A stretch of DNA of 64,000 bases from Synechococcus sp. UW140 (GCA_945861595.1 CAMAVE010000001.1:17306-81305), one strand, 5' to 3'. Positions 9,369 to 20,005 are shown, counted from the stretch's first letter. Numbers and translations are program-made. Notes: generated from the letters alone by a model not told the origin.

Positions 9369-9935
9369 ATGGCTGAGCTGATTCGCGCCCGCCAGCTCGC
9401 CGATGGCCTCACCCTGGGCCGGGCCGTGATCGGTCTGCCCCTGCTGCTAGCCCTGGTGAACGGCGCCGAAGCCCTGGCCTGGCTGCTGTTACTGCTCGGG
9501 GGCCTGAGCGATGCGGCCGATGGCTGGCTGGCCCGGCGCAGCGGCGGTGGTTCGGTCTGGGGGGCCCGGCTCGATCCGCTCACCGACAAGATCCTGATCA
9601 GCGCGCCCCTGCTCTGGCTGGGGGCGACGGGTGTCCTGCCCCTTTGGGCCGTGTGGCTGCTGCTGGCCCGCGAACTCTTGATCTCGGGCTGGCGCGCCGG
9701 CCAGGGCAGCGGTGGGCCGGCCTCAGCGGCCGGCAAGGCCAAGACGATCCTGCAATTCGCCTCCTTGCTGCTGCTGCTTTGGCCCTGCGACTGGGGCCTG
9801 GGCACCCCCCCAGCGGTTGGCCTGGTGGAGTGGCTGCACTGGGCGGGCTTCCTGCTGTTCTGGCCCTCGTTGCTGCTGGCCCTCACCTCGGCCCTGGGCT
9901 ACCTGCGGGCCGGATCACGGCCCAGTTCGCCCTAG
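9369..9935 (+). CDS. pgsA: CDP-alcohol phosphatidyltransferase (PgsA-like)
   Basis: An integral membrane enzyme of phospholipid head-group synthesis, probably making phosphatidylglycerol phosphate from CDP-diacylglycerol. The full signature D-G-x2-A-R-x9-G-x3-D-x3-D is visible in DGWLARRSGGGSVWGARLD followed by PLTD. Several hydrophobic helices surround it. I start at MAELIRARQLAD (9369), just before the first helix; an upstream in-frame start at 9309 adds 20 non-conserved residues. PG is essential for photosystems. Another CDP-alcohol substrate cannot be excluded. Confidence 0.85.
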   Translation: MAELIRARQLADGLTLGRAVIGLPLLLALVNGAEALAWLLLLLGGLSDAADGWLARRSGGGSVWGARLDPLTDKILISAPLLWLGATGVLPLWAVWLLLARELLISGWRAGQGSGGPASAAGKAKTILQFASLLLLLWPCDWGLGTPPAVGLVEWLHWAGFLLFWPSLLLALTSALGYLRAGSRPSSP

Positions 9936-10849
9936 GCCAGCAGGGCGTCGTCGCCACTGAAATCGGGGCTGCTGGACGGCCGCAGGGCGTAGTCGTTGGT
10001 GAAGGAATCGGCCAGGCTGCGGGCCAGATCAAAGCGGGGTTCCCAGGCCAGTTCCCGCTGGAGCCGATGGATATCGGTGAGGAAATGGGCCAGGCGCAGG
10101 GGGAAGGCCTTGCGGGCCTTGGGATCGAGGCGGGAGGGATCGAAGCTACGGATCTCCACGGCTGCGGGATCCTTGCCGCAGGCCACCGCCGCAGCCGCCA
10201 CCAGGCCCCGGAAGGTGACGCCCTGGGCACCGCTGCAGTTGTAGATGCGGTTGGTGGCCGCCTCGACGCCGATGCTGGCGGCCATGGCGCTGGCCAGGTC
10301 ATCCACATGGCCCAGCTGGGTGATCGTGGTGCCATCGCCGGGCAGGGGTACAGGCCGGCCGTGGACGATGCGATCAAAGAACCAGCGCTCCACCGGGTTG
10401 TAATTACCGGCGCCAATGATGTAGGTGGGCCGGAAACTGGTGAAGGGGATTGCTTCGGCCCGCAACCAGGCCTCCGTTTCCGCCTTACCGGCGTGGCGGC
10501 TGGCCGGATCAATCGGGGCCTCCTCGTCCAGGGGCCAGAGCTCGCTATCGGCGTAGACCCCAGCGGAACTCACATAAACGAAGCGGTGGCTGGGGGCACC
10601 GGTCTGCTCGATCACGGCCCGGCTATCGGCGAGGCTGCGGCCGGAGCTATCGATGATCACGTCGAAACGGCGGCCCGCCAGCAGGCCCAGGCCCTCGGCC
10701 GTGGTGCGATCGCCCTGGAGGTGCTCAACCCCTTGCGGCAGGGGCTGCCGGCCGCGGGTGAACAGGCTGAGGCTGTGGCCGGCGGCCAGCAGCTGGGCCA
10801 CCAGGGGCCTGCCGATGAAGCGCGTGCCGCCCATCACCAAAATCTGCAC
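9932..10849 (-). CDS. NAD-dependent epimerase/dehydratase, CSP41-like
   Basis: An atypical short-chain dehydrogenase of 305 residues. The nucleotide-binding glycine motif is ILVMGGTRFIGRPLV at the N-terminus, followed by FVYVSSAGVY and the RPTYIIG segment typical of the family. The start is taken as the GTG at 10849, which gives a natural beta strand before the glycine motif; the ATG at 10834 would cut it. The pattern resembles the cyanobacterial relatives of chloroplast CSP41 (RNA-binding) proteins. It is convergent with the pgsA-like gene (4-nt overlap) and divergent from hisA. Confidence 0.8.
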   Translation of the reverse strand: MQILVMGGTRFIGRPLVAQLLAAGHSLSLFTRGRQPLPQGVEHLQGDRTTAEGLGLLAGRRFDVIIDSSGRSLADSRAVIEQTGAPSHRFVYVSSAGVYADSELWPLDEEAPIDPASRHAGKAETEAWLRAEAIPFTSFRPTYIIGAGNYNPVERWFFDRIVHGRPVPLPGDGTTITQLGHVDDLASAMAASIGVEAATNRIYNCSGAQGVTFRGLVAAAAVACGKDPAAVEIRSFDPSRLDPKARKAFPLRLAHFLTDIHRLQRELAWEPRFDLARSLADSFTNDYALRPSSSPDFSGDDALLA

Positions 10850-10939
10850 CGCGCCAGCCCAAAACTGGCGCCATTCAAACCCGGCTGGCCCCCTAGGCCT
10901 GCGGCCAAGATGGCGCCAGCGACCCGACTCCCCACAACC

Positions 10940-11710
10940 ATGGAGATCATTCCCGCCATTGATTTGTTGGGGGGCCAGTGCGTGCGCCTGCACCAGGGCG
11001 ATTACGACCAGGTGACCCGCTTCAGCGATGACCCGGTGGCCCAGGCCCTGGAGTGGCAACGCCAGGGGGCCAGCCGCCTTCACCTGGTGGATCTTGATGG
11101 CGCCCGCAGTGGCGAACCGACCAACGATCAGGTGGTCAAGGCGATCACCACGGCCCTTTCGATTCCGGTGCAGCTGGGCGGCGGCGTGCGCACGGCCGAG
11201 CGGGCCGAAGACCTGCTGGCCTTCGGCCTCGACCGGGTCATCCTCGGCACGGTGGCGGTGGAGCAGCCCGAGCTCGTGCGCCAGCTGGCCAGCCGCCATC
11301 CGGGCCGAATCCTCGTTGGCATCGATGCCAAGCAGGGTCGGGTGGCGACCCGGGGCTGGATTGACGAGAGCCCCTTGGAAGCCACGGCCCTTGCGACCAG
11401 CTTCGAGGGCAGCGGCGTAGCGGCGATCATCAGCACCGATATCGCCACCGACGGCACCCTGGCCGGCCCCAACCTGGACTCCCTGCGGGCCATGGCCCAG
11501 GCCAGCTCGATTCCAGTGATCGCCTCCGGTGGGATCGGCAGCCTGGCCGATCTGCTGTCCCTGCTCTCGTTGGCGCCCCTGGGGGTGACGGGAGTGATTG
11601 TGGGGCGGGCGCTCTATGACGGCCAGGTGGACCTGGCCGAGGCCCTGCAAGCGATTGGGCCAGCCCGGCTGCAGGACCCCCCTGGCATGGGTATTGGGTC
11701 TATAACATAG
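10940..11710 (+). CDS. hisA: Phosphoribosylformimino-5-aminoimidazole carboxamide ribotide isomerase
   Basis: The fourth step of histidine synthesis, a (beta-alpha)8 barrel isomerase. The protein (256 residues) starts MEIIPAIDLLGGQCVRL, with the catalytic aspartate in PAIDL. It continues with LHLVDLDGA, QLGGGVRT, a second catalytic Asp in IISTDIATDGTLAGPN, and the phosphate-binding ASGGIGS..D. Start at the ATG before MEII. A longer open frame upstream is not coding. Confidence 0.95.
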   Translation: MEIIPAIDLLGGQCVRLHQGDYDQVTRFSDDPVAQALEWQRQGASRLHLVDLDGARSGEPTNDQVVKAITTALSIPVQLGGGVRTAERAEDLLAFGLDRVILGTVAVEQPELVRQLASRHPGRILVGIDAKQGRVATRGWIDESPLEATALATSFEGSGVAAIISTDIATDGTLAGPNLDSLRAMAQASSIPVIASGGIGSLADLLSLLSLAPLGVTGVIVGRALYDGQVDLAEALQAIGPARLQDPPGMGIGSIT

Positions 11711-11731
11711 GGAGATCTTCTCGTTGCCCCG

Positions 11732-12256
11732 GTGCCTGCCCCCAAGCCAGCGTCACACCCGGCAGGCGTGGCCAATTCCAACGGGGCAACGCCGCCCCAG
11801 GCCCCCAGGGCTGGATCCAGCCCTGGGGGGATCCATTGCGCTAATGAGGCATCAAGTTCCGTCGATGAGGCATTCCTGCGCTGCCGCGACCTGGGCATGC
11901 GCCTGAGCCGCCAACGCAAGATGGTGCTCTCCCTGCTCTGGGACACCCAGGACCATCTCAGCGCCCGCGACATCTTTGAGCAGCTCAATGCCGAAGGCCG
12001 GGCCATCGGCCATACGTCGGTGTACCAAAACCTCGAGGCCCTGCAATCGGCTGGAGTGATCGAATGCCTCGATCGGGCCACCGGACGCCTCTACGGCTAT
12101 CGCAGCGATCCCCACAGCCATCTCACCTGCAGTGACTCTGGGGCCATCCTGGATCTGGACATCCACCTGCCCCCCGACTTGATCGCCCGCATCGAAGCGC
12201 TCACGGGCTTTGAGATCGAGTCCTACACCCTGCAACTCACCGGCCACCGACGCTGA
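11732..12256 (+). CDS. Fur-family regulator, PerR/FurC-like
   Basis: A DNA-binding metalloregulator of 174 residues with a poorly conserved N-terminal extension. The winged helix contains LSRQRKMVLSLLWDTQDHLSAR and the recognition region HTSVYQNLEALQSAGVIE. The regulatory-metal segment is DPHSHLTCSDSG. The usual CxxC structural zinc pairs are missing: the first site reads CSDS and there is no C-terminal pair. This resembles cyanobacterial PerR (FurC) as I remember it, and a peroxide-sensing role is inferred. Start is a GTG; a TATAAC hexamer at 11701 overlaps the end of hisA and may be its -10 box. Confidence 0.8.
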   Translation: MPAPKPASHPAGVANSNGATPPQAPRAGSSPGGIHCANEASSSVDEAFLRCRDLGMRLSRQRKMVLSLLWDTQDHLSARDIFEQLNAEGRAIGHTSVYQNLEALQSAGVIECLDRATGRLYGYRSDPHSHLTCSDSGAILDLDIHLPPDLIARIEALTGFEIESYTLQLTGHRR

Positions 12257-12482
12257 CATCGACCGCGCCACCGCCTGTGACATCCTTCGGGCCACCGCCG
12301 CGGCCCCTGGCAGCGGTCCAGTCTGCGGCCCAAGCCAGGATTCCCCCCCCTGCTCTGGCTCACTCCCTCGCAAGCCCATCGGCCGCGAAGCCTGCTAACA
12401 GACCCCTTGACGTCGAAGACCTCACTGCAGCTGGAATGGCGCAGCCAGCCTCGGTAGGTTTGGCCCCACTTGTGCAGCCCCT

Positions 12483-14201
12483 GTGACCGAGAGCCAGGCC
12501 AAGCCGCTTCCCCAATTGCTGCTGTTCGCAGAACCGCTGTTGCGGGAGGGGTTGCTGCGGCTCCTGGGGGAAGGTCAGGCCCCATCGGACGGTGACCGCT
12601 CCCCGGCGGGACCGGCTTCCTACCGGCTGGCCTGCTCCGATGGCGAACTGGAGGGCCGCCCCGATCTGGTGATCTGGGCCCCGGGCCAATCCCTGCCAGC
12701 CCCCACCCTGGCGAGGGAACTAAGCCTGCTGATGGAGCGCTGGCATCCCCAGCCGGTGATGCTGTTGATGGGTTCCGAGGGCCCCTACAGCGCTGATTTT
12801 CTGCTGGGCCTGCCCGCCGCCGGCCTCTTGCAACAGCCCGACGCCGAGACCGTGCGCCAGGCCGTGACCACCCTGCTGGCAGGCGGGCGGGTGATCGATC
12901 TGCAGCCGGACCAGGAGCGTGCCAGTGAGGGGCCACCCCTGGGCTTGGGTCAATGGCTCCTGCAAACGGGGCTGCAACAGATCCAGGTGGAGGAGGCCCG
13001 CTGCCGCCAATGGCTGGCCTTGGCCGATGTCAGCAGCCTGAGTGAGTGGCTCCTGCAGGGCCGCCTGCGCGAGCTGGCCGCCGCCCGGGCGTTGTTGCTC
13101 TGGCTCTGGGGACCGCTCAGCCTGGCCTGGGGCAGTGCCGCTGCCGATGCCCCTGAAGCGGCTGGCCTGGCGTTGACTGGGCCAGAGGACGGGGATCACG
13201 GCAGCTTCGGCCAGGGCAGCGCAGGCCCCAGCTCCACCGCCATCACCCTGCGGGACCGCACAGCCCTGGGGGTGTGGCTGGCGATCCGCCAGCGGCTCGA
13301 CCAGGCGGCCGAAGTGGGCTTGCGCAACAACAGCGGTCACCTGCTCGCCTTCGAAGGGCTCGCCCCCCACCATCGCCGCGACCTGCTTTTGGCCCTGCTC
13401 AGCCACCTAGACCTACTGCTCACCCGCCTGCGCCACGAGCGACTGCGGGGCGAGGACCTGGCCGAGCGCTGGCAGCAACTCCAACCGGAACTGCGGCGCC
13501 TGGCCCTCAGCGCCATGGCCGGCCCCTACGTGCAGTTGCCCCAGGAGGGCAGCCTGCTGCCCGTGGCGATCACCCTGGCCCAGGAGGGGGATTTTGAACT
13601 CGACGATCCCGAACTGCCCTCGCCCCTACCGATGCTGCTGGCCCTGGTCCAGGCCCAGCCCCTGCTGGTCAATGGCCAACTGCTGGCCCCCGATGAACCG
13701 CCGGCGTTGTTGCAGTTGGAGGCCCTGATCAGCAACTGGCTGATCCGCACGGCCGAACTGATCAGCGCCGAACTGCTGGCCAGCTGCAGCACCTGGCCCG
13801 AGCTGCGCCGTTACCTGCTCAGCGACGACTTGCTCGCCACCCGCAATCTCGAGCGGCTGCGCAACCAGCTCAACGCCCAGCAACGCTGGAGCGGCTGGTT
13901 CGAGCGGCCCATCCAGCTCTACGAAAGCCGCCGCCTGCTCTATCGCCTCCAAGGGGGAGCGATCACCCCCCTACTGCTGACCGAACCCCGGGACCAGGAA
14001 CTGCGGCGCCTGGGCTGGCTGCAGCAGTTGGTGACCCTGGCCCTGGAAAGCCGGGATGCGATCGCCCCCCAGCTCCATGCCCTGATCCGCCGCACGGGCG
14101 ACCTGGTGGGCCTGGTCCTGACCCAGGTCATCGGCCGGGCCATCGGCCTGGTGGGCCGCGGCATCCTCCAGGGCATGGGCCGCAGCCTTGGCCGCAGCTA
14201 G
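12483..14201 (+). CDS. DUF3685 (Ycf55-like) protein
   Basis: A 572-residue leucine-rich, mostly helical protein conserved in cyanobacteria and related to red-algal Ycf55. The N-terminal about 130 residues look like a response-regulator receiver fold (LLLFAEPLLREGLLRLL, VMLLMGSEGPYSADFLLG). The long C-terminal part is helical and ends in a glycine/hydrophobic segment. No catalytic motif is recognised. GTG start. Function unknown. Confidence 0.75.
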   Translation: MTESQAKPLPQLLLFAEPLLREGLLRLLGEGQAPSDGDRSPAGPASYRLACSDGELEGRPDLVIWAPGQSLPAPTLARELSLLMERWHPQPVMLLMGSEGPYSADFLLGLPAAGLLQQPDAETVRQAVTTLLAGGRVIDLQPDQERASEGPPLGLGQWLLQTGLQQIQVEEARCRQWLALADVSSLSEWLLQGRLRELAAARALLLWLWGPLSLAWGSAAADAPEAAGLALTGPEDGDHGSFGQGSAGPSSTAITLRDRTALGVWLAIRQRLDQAAEVGLRNNSGHLLAFEGLAPHHRRDLLLALLSHLDLLLTRLRHERLRGEDLAERWQQLQPELRRLALSAMAGPYVQLPQEGSLLPVAITLAQEGDFELDDPELPSPLPMLLALVQAQPLLVNGQLLAPDEPPALLQLEALISNWLIRTAELISAELLASCSTWPELRRYLLSDDLLATRNLERLRNQLNAQQRWSGWFERPIQLYESRRLLYRLQGGAITPLLLTEPRDQELRRLGWLQQLVTLALESRDAIAPQLHALIRRTGDLVGLVLTQVIGRAIGLVGRGILQGMGRSLGRS

Positions 14202-14322
14202 GGGGAGCCGCTGCCGGCCGCTCCAGGGCTAGGGAAGACCCCTTCAGAACTCGGGAGGGCCCCGTCAGGGCTGAGGGTCACAATGGCGCCATCGTCCCGG
14301 CTCCCTTGACCCGGCTCCCCGC

Positions 14323-14886
14323 ATGCTCCGCTTCCCGGCCCACCCGTTGCTCTTGGGTCTGCTGCTCTGCCTGACCTGGATCCTGCCCGGGCCGGGCGGC
14401 TCAGCCGCCTGGGCGGCCCGCGACACCAATAGCTACGACGGCAACATCTACGCCCTCTATGCCGGCAACGGCTCCCTGGTGCCACCCAGAAACAGCCTGG
14501 CCGACTCCCTGGCCGAGCACAGGGTCACCGTGCTGGGCTTCTATCTCGATGACAGCGCCGACAGCAAGCGGTTTGCGCCGGTATTCAACGAACTGCAGCG
14601 CCTCTGGCTGCGCAGCGCCGAGCTAATCCTGGTGGAAAGCGATCTGGTCCAGAACCGGGGCGATGGCGGCCCCACCGACCCCGCCCATTACTGGAAGGGC
14701 TCCATCCCCCAGGTGGTGGTGTTCGATGCCCAGGGGAAGGTGGTGTTTGATGCCAGCGGCGCCATCAACATCGACGCCATCAATGCTGCCCTCAGCCTCG
14801 CCACCGGCCTCAAGCCCCAGGGGGAAGGCACCAGCAACAACAACGAGTTCAACGAGCTCAACAGCGAGATCACCTATTCCCGATGA
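14323..14886 (+). CDS. Thylakoid photosystem I accumulation factor-like thioredoxin-fold protein
   Basis: A 187-residue exported protein with a signal peptide (hydrophobic residues 8-30, AWA cleavage near 34). The mature part starts RDTNSYDGNIYALYAGNGSLVPP and has a thioredoxin-like fold (VTVLGFYLDDSADSKRFAPVFNELQ, IPQVVVFDAQGKVVFDASG). The CxxC active site is replaced by DDSADS, so it is not a redox-active thioredoxin. Similar proteins are annotated as thylakoid membrane PSI accumulation factors in picocyanobacteria, from memory. A 15-bp repeat overlaps its stop codon. Confidence 0.75.
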   Translation: MLRFPAHPLLLGLLLCLTWILPGPGGSAAWAARDTNSYDGNIYALYAGNGSLVPPRNSLADSLAEHRVTVLGFYLDDSADSKRFAPVFNELQRLWLRSAELILVESDLVQNRGDGGPTDPAHYWKGSIPQVVVFDAQGKVVFDASGAINIDAINAALSLATGLKPQGEGTSNNNEFNELNSEITYSR

Positions 14887-14925
14887 TCTTTTTCTCGATG
14901 ATCGGTGTCCCGATGATCGGTCCAG
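14881..14925. repeat. 15-bp tandem repeat, three units, across a stop codon
   Basis: CGATGATC starts at 14881, 14896 and 14911, giving three 15-base units. The first unit contains the TGA stop of the preceding gene, and the array fills the gap before fumC. Confidence 0.7.
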
Positions 14926-14938
14926 GAACCCGCTACCG

Positions 14939-16393
<1,455 letters not shown>

Positions 16394-16452
16394 GCCCCGG
16401 CGGCGATCTGGGCCGGGGACGCCTACGCTCCCGCAGTCATCGAGCCCTGGAT

Positions 16453-17637
16453 GTGCCCGCTCTCCATCCCCTGATCAGCCTGGTCCTGGCCAGCGCCCTG
16501 CTGTTCGGCCTGATCCTGGTGGTGTTGGAGTTGCGCCACCGGCTGCGGCCGGCCTCGCCCCTCAAGCTGCGCAGTGGCGCCTGGCAGGTGCGCAGCGAAG
16601 CCAACTGCCTGGTGGTGGAGGGCGAGATCCAGATCTCCAACCCCCACCCCCGCATGGAGGTGATGGTGCCCGAGCTCCAGGTGCTGCCCACCCTGCTGGG
16701 CCAGGGCCGGCTCACTGGCGTCACCACTCAGATCCAGATCGATCCCAACCACCCCGATGAGCCGGCCCGGCCCGATGGCTACTGGTTCGCCTACATCGTC
16801 AAGGGCCGCAAAACCACTAGCGCCCGCATCAGCCTGCGCCTCAGCGCTCCGGCCGAAACCCCGATCGGGGACCTGCTCGACACCCTCTGGCTCGACATCG
16901 ACTGGGTGAATTACGGCCCCTTCGGCCGCCTGCAGCGCCGCGATGGCCTGCTGATCCCCCTGCGCCGGCCCGAACCAATCGCCCCGGCCAGCGCCCTTTG
17001 GCGCCAGGGCGACGCCAGCTTGGTGTTGCCGATTCGCACCCACCTGCTGGGGGTGCTCGACGATCCGGCCGAGGTGCTGCGCCACTACGCCGGCGGCCTG
17101 CTGCTGCCCGGTGATGTGCTCACCATCGGCGAAACGCCCCTGGCGGTGATGCAGGGCCGCTACCACCACCCGAGCACGGTGGAGCCCTCGGCCCTGGCCC
17201 GGCTGCTCTGCCGGGTGTTCCATCCCACCAGCAGCCTGGCCACGGCCTGCGGCCTGCAGAGCCTGATCGACCTGGTGGGCCCGGCCCGGGTGCTCTGCGC
17301 CTGGCTGGTGGGCATGGCCCTGAAGCTGGTGGGCAGCAAGGGCTGGTTTTATCGCCTCGCCGGCGACCAGGCCCGGCTGATTGACGACATCACCGGCACC
17401 ACCCCCCCCTACGACCAAACGATCGTGCTCGGGCCCGAGCGCCCCGCCGAGCTCTGCCGCGACCTGGCTGCCCAGCTGGGGGTGGCCGTGGCCGTGGTCG
17501 ATGTCAACGACCTGGGCCGGGTGAAGGTGCTGGCCTCCAGCCCTGGCTGTGATGAAGTCCTGCTGCAGCGAGCCCTGCGGCCCAACCCGGCCGGCAATGC
17601 CAACGAACGCACCCCCCTGGTGCTGGTGCGTCGCTAG
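16453..17637 (+). CDS. CofE-like (F420-0:gamma-glutamyl ligase family) protein
   Basis: A 394-residue protein with an N-terminal membrane anchor (residues about 8-25). The C-terminal half resembles CofE-type ligases: LPIRTHLL, GDVLTIGETPLAVMQGR, and LIDDITGTTPPYDQTIVLGP. The organism gives no other sign of F420 synthesis in this window, and cyanobacterial homologues are usually long and membrane-anchored as here. The substrate may not be F420. GTG start; an ATG two bases upstream is out of frame. Confidence 0.7.
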   Translation: MPALHPLISLVLASALLFGLILVVLELRHRLRPASPLKLRSGAWQVRSEANCLVVEGEIQISNPHPRMEVMVPELQVLPTLLGQGRLTGVTTQIQIDPNHPDEPARPDGYWFAYIVKGRKTTSARISLRLSAPAETPIGDLLDTLWLDIDWVNYGPFGRLQRRDGLLIPLRRPEPIAPASALWRQGDASLVLPIRTHLLGVLDDPAEVLRHYAGGLLLPGDVLTIGETPLAVMQGRYHHPSTVEPSALARLLCRVFHPTSSLATACGLQSLIDLVGPARVLCAWLVGMALKLVGSKGWFYRLAGDQARLIDDITGTTPPYDQTIVLGPERPAELCRDLAAQLGVAVAVVDVNDLGRVKVLASSPGCDEVLLQRALRPNPAGNANERTPLVLVRR

Positions 17638-17671
17638 GGCTAGGGCGTCGCTGAAGCCGGTGCGTCGATAG
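17625..17671. repeat. Short direct repeat around a stop codon
   Basis: GGTGCGTCGCTAG, which contains the stop codon of the CofE-like gene, recurs with one mismatch (ggtgcgtcgatag) about 34 bp later. The gggctagggcgtcgct between the copies partly repeats it. Confidence 0.5.
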
Positions 17672-17699
17672 CATCGAGGCAGGCCTGTTGATCTGGGCG

Positions 17700-18812
17700 A
17701 TGCCCCTGCCGAACGAGCCGACACAACATTCCCCCTCTGGTGCCGCCCGCCGCGATGCCAGTGGCGCCCATGGGCCGTTGCTGTCGACGCCCGGCCATCC
17801 CCTGGTGATTGAACCGCTGCGGGGCTGGCACATGCCCCTGCTCCAGGACCCCGCCTTCCTGGATCTGCAACCTTTGCTGCAACGGGCCCTGCTGCTGAAA
17901 GGGCCCGAACAGCTGCTCCATGCCCTGGCGGCCCGGCGGCCCCTGGCCCCGGAGGTGCTTGTGGCCTATCGGGATCCCCAACAGCCCCTGGGCCTGGTGG
18001 TGAGCCAACGCCTCAACCGCAGCGGCAGCTGTTTTGAACTGCTGCACCTGCGCAGCGCCGAGGCCTGCCTGGCGGCCGCCGAGATCGGCGCCGTAGCCCT
18101 GGAATCGGCCCTAGTGCGCGAAGCGATACCCCGGGCCCGCAGCGCCGCCAGCTGGATCGCCAGCTGCTCCAACCTCGATCTGCAACGGCAGGGCCTGCTG
18201 CGCCAACTGGGCTTCCAACCCCAGCGCCAGGAGATGCTCTGGCGCTGGCAGCCCCCCCAGGCCAAACCGGCCACCCGGGGCCTACCCGCCGACCTGCAAC
18301 TGCGCCCCCTCAACCGCCGCCAGGGGGCCCTGCTCTGGCACCTGGAGCAGGCCAGCTGCCCGGCCCAACTGCGCCAGCTGCTCGATCGGCGCTGCGAAGA
18401 CCTTCTCGACCAGAGCCAGACCCCCAGCCTGCTTTTGGTGGACACCAACCGCCAGGTGGCCGTGGCTGCGGTGCGGCGGCTGCGGCGCTCGAGCGCCGGG
18501 CTGCCCGAGGTGGAATTGACCCTGCATCCGGGCTGGCAGCACCTGATCGGCGCGCCCCTGGAACAGCTGCTCCTGGCCGCCACGGCCGGTAGTGGGGCCT
18601 GCCTGATCCGCAGCGACCTGCTCGATGGCGAGCTCAACGGCTGGCTGCACCAGCTCGGCCTCGAACGGTTGGGCGAGGCGGTGCTGCTGGGCCGCAGCGT
18701 TTGGCGGCGCCAGATTCCTCAGACCAACGACGCCATGGCCCGGCGGCTGGAGGCGGTGGTGGCCCAGTGGCAGCCCCGGCGCCGACCCATGCCCACCCCC
18801 CTGGGCCGCTGA
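17700..18812 (+). CDS. Hypothetical protein with acetyltransferase-like halves
   Basis: About 370 residues. Two regions (about 110-190 and 215-345) show the strand-helix rhythm of GNAT folds, with LLRQLGFQPQRQEMLWRW as the end of the first and LHQLGLERLGEAVLLGRSVWRR as the end of the second. No clear acetyl-CoA P-loop (Q/RxxGxG/A) is visible, so activity is unproven. The 3' end overlaps the start region of ruvX. Start chosen at ATG 17700 (MPLPNEP); an upstream start at 17688 is possible. Confidence 0.6.
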   Translation: MPLPNEPTQHSPSGAARRDASGAHGPLLSTPGHPLVIEPLRGWHMPLLQDPAFLDLQPLLQRALLLKGPEQLLHALAARRPLAPEVLVAYRDPQQPLGLVVSQRLNRSGSCFELLHLRSAEACLAAAEIGAVALESALVREAIPRARSAASWIASCSNLDLQRQGLLRQLGFQPQRQEMLWRWQPPQAKPATRGLPADLQLRPLNRRQGALLWHLEQASCPAQLRQLLDRRCEDLLDQSQTPSLLLVDTNRQVAVAAVRRLRRSSAGLPEVELTLHPGWQHLIGAPLEQLLLAATAGSGACLIRSDLLDGELNGWLHQLGLERLGEAVLLGRSVWRRQIPQTNDAMARRLEAVVAQWQPRRRPMPTPLGR

Positions 18813-19429
18813 CGGCCTCCCCGTCCCGGCAGCCCCCGGCGCCCCGCTCGGCGCTGGCCCTCGATGTGGGCCGGCGTCGCATTGGTCTGGCCGGCTGTGA
18901 TGGCCTGGGCATCTGCGTCAGTCCCCTGCCGGCCCTACGCCGGGGCCGCTTCCCAGACGACCTGGCCCAGCTCCAGCGGCTGGTGAGCCAGCGACGGGTG
19001 CGGGCCCTGGTGGTGGGCCTGCCCCTCGATGCCCAGCAACAACCCACCGAGCAGGCGCTCCATTGCCGCCGCTACGGCGAGCGCCTGGCCCGGGCCCTGG
19101 AGCTGCCTTTGGCCTGGGTGAACGAATACGGCAGCAGTTGGGCCGCGGCCGAGCTGCACGGGCTCCAGGGCGACCGCACGGGCGCCCTCGACAGCGCCGC
19201 CGCCGCCCTGTTGTTGCAGCAATGGCTGCAGGAAGGTCCGGAAGCCGCCATGGTCGGGGCTCCTGGTGGCACTGCAGGCGGGGCCGGTGGGGAGGGCGCG
19301 AATCGGGCCGCAGAGGGAGCCTCGGAAGGGCCCGCAGAAGCTGACACCGCCAGTGACTCCATAAGAACCCCTGTCTTGAACACAGCCGTGGCCAAGGAGA
19401 GCGCTCTGAGACACTCTGAAGAGGTCTGA
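18767..19429 (+). CDS. ruvX: RuvX/YqgF-type nuclease-fold protein
   Basis: An RNase H-fold protein (YqgF family) linked to rRNA maturation or Holliday junction resolution. The core starts ALALDVGRRRIGLAGCD, with catalytic Asp in LDVG, continues with VVGLPLD and ends with the AAAALLLQQWL helix preceded by an Asp (TGALDSAAA). No ATG lies between the previous gene and the core. The best start is the GTG at 18767, overlapping the previous gene by 46 bp. The last about 60 residues are a Gly/Ala/Glu-rich tail absent from typical family members of about 140 residues. Confidence 0.8.
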   Translation: MAAPAPTHAHPPGPLTASPSRQPPAPRSALALDVGRRRIGLAGCDGLGICVSPLPALRRGRFPDDLAQLQRLVSQRRVRALVVGLPLDAQQQPTEQALHCRRYGERLARALELPLAWVNEYGSSWAAAELHGLQGDRTGALDSAAAALLLQQWLQEGPEAAMVGAPGGTAGGAGGEGANRAAEGASEGPAEADTASDSIRTPVLNTAVAKESALRHSEEV

Positions 19430-19438
19430 AAATTCCCC

Positions 19439-20005
19439 ATGAGTGCCGAAGGCCCCAATTCCTCCGGATCCGGTGATGTGCCCACGGTGCTCGTCAAAGA
19501 CAGCCAGGGCCTGCAACTGCTTTGCTTCCTTGAGCAGCTGATCCCCCTAGACGGCCACGATTATGCCCTGCTCACCCCCGTGGACACCCCGGTTTGCCTG
19601 GTGCGCATCGCCGCCGATGAAGACGGCGAAGACGAGGTGATCGAAGAGCTCGATGGCGCCGAGGCGATCCTGTCGGTGGCCGATGTGGTGCTGCAGGAAC
19701 ACGACCTCACCCTGGTGCGCTCGGCCGTGACCCTCACCGTGAGCGGCGAGCTCGATGAGCCCGACCTCGACGAGCTCGAGGACGAACTCGAGGGCGAGGA
19801 CGACGAGGACGACAGCGACCTCTACGAGATGTTGATCCAGTTCCGCTCCGGTGACCAGGAATACGGCCTCTACATCCCGCTCGATCCCTTCTTTGTGGTG
19901 GCCCGCCTGGAAGACGGCATTGGCGTGCTGGTAGAAGACGAGGAATTCGAGCGCATCCAGCCCCGGATCGAGGCCGAACTGGACGAACGGGAGAGCGACG
20001 GGTGA
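19439..20005 (+). CDS. DUF3727 protein
   Basis: A 188-residue very acidic protein conserved in cyanobacteria. The N-terminal half has the DUF3727 pattern (LVKDSQGLQLLCFLEQLIPLDGHDYALLTPVDTPVCLV), the middle is an Asp/Glu run, and the end is IPLDPFFVVARLEDG. It sits between ruvX and yqeG, an arrangement I recall from picocyanobacteria. Function unknown. Confidence 0.85.
   Translation: MSAEGPNSSGSGDVPTVLVKDSQGLQLLCFLEQLIPLDGHDYALLTPVDTPVCLVRIAADEDGEDEVIEELDGAEAILSVADVVLQEHDLTLVRSAVTLTVSGELDEPDLDELEDELEGEDDEDDSDLYEMLIQFRSGDQEYGLYIPLDPFFVVARLEDGIGVLVEDEEFERIQPRIEAELDERESDG

Noticed and set aside
9932..11650. 572-residue minus frame covering hisA and the CSP41-like gene
   Set aside because: Only the part below 10849 has dehydrogenase motifs; the upper part is antisense to hisA.
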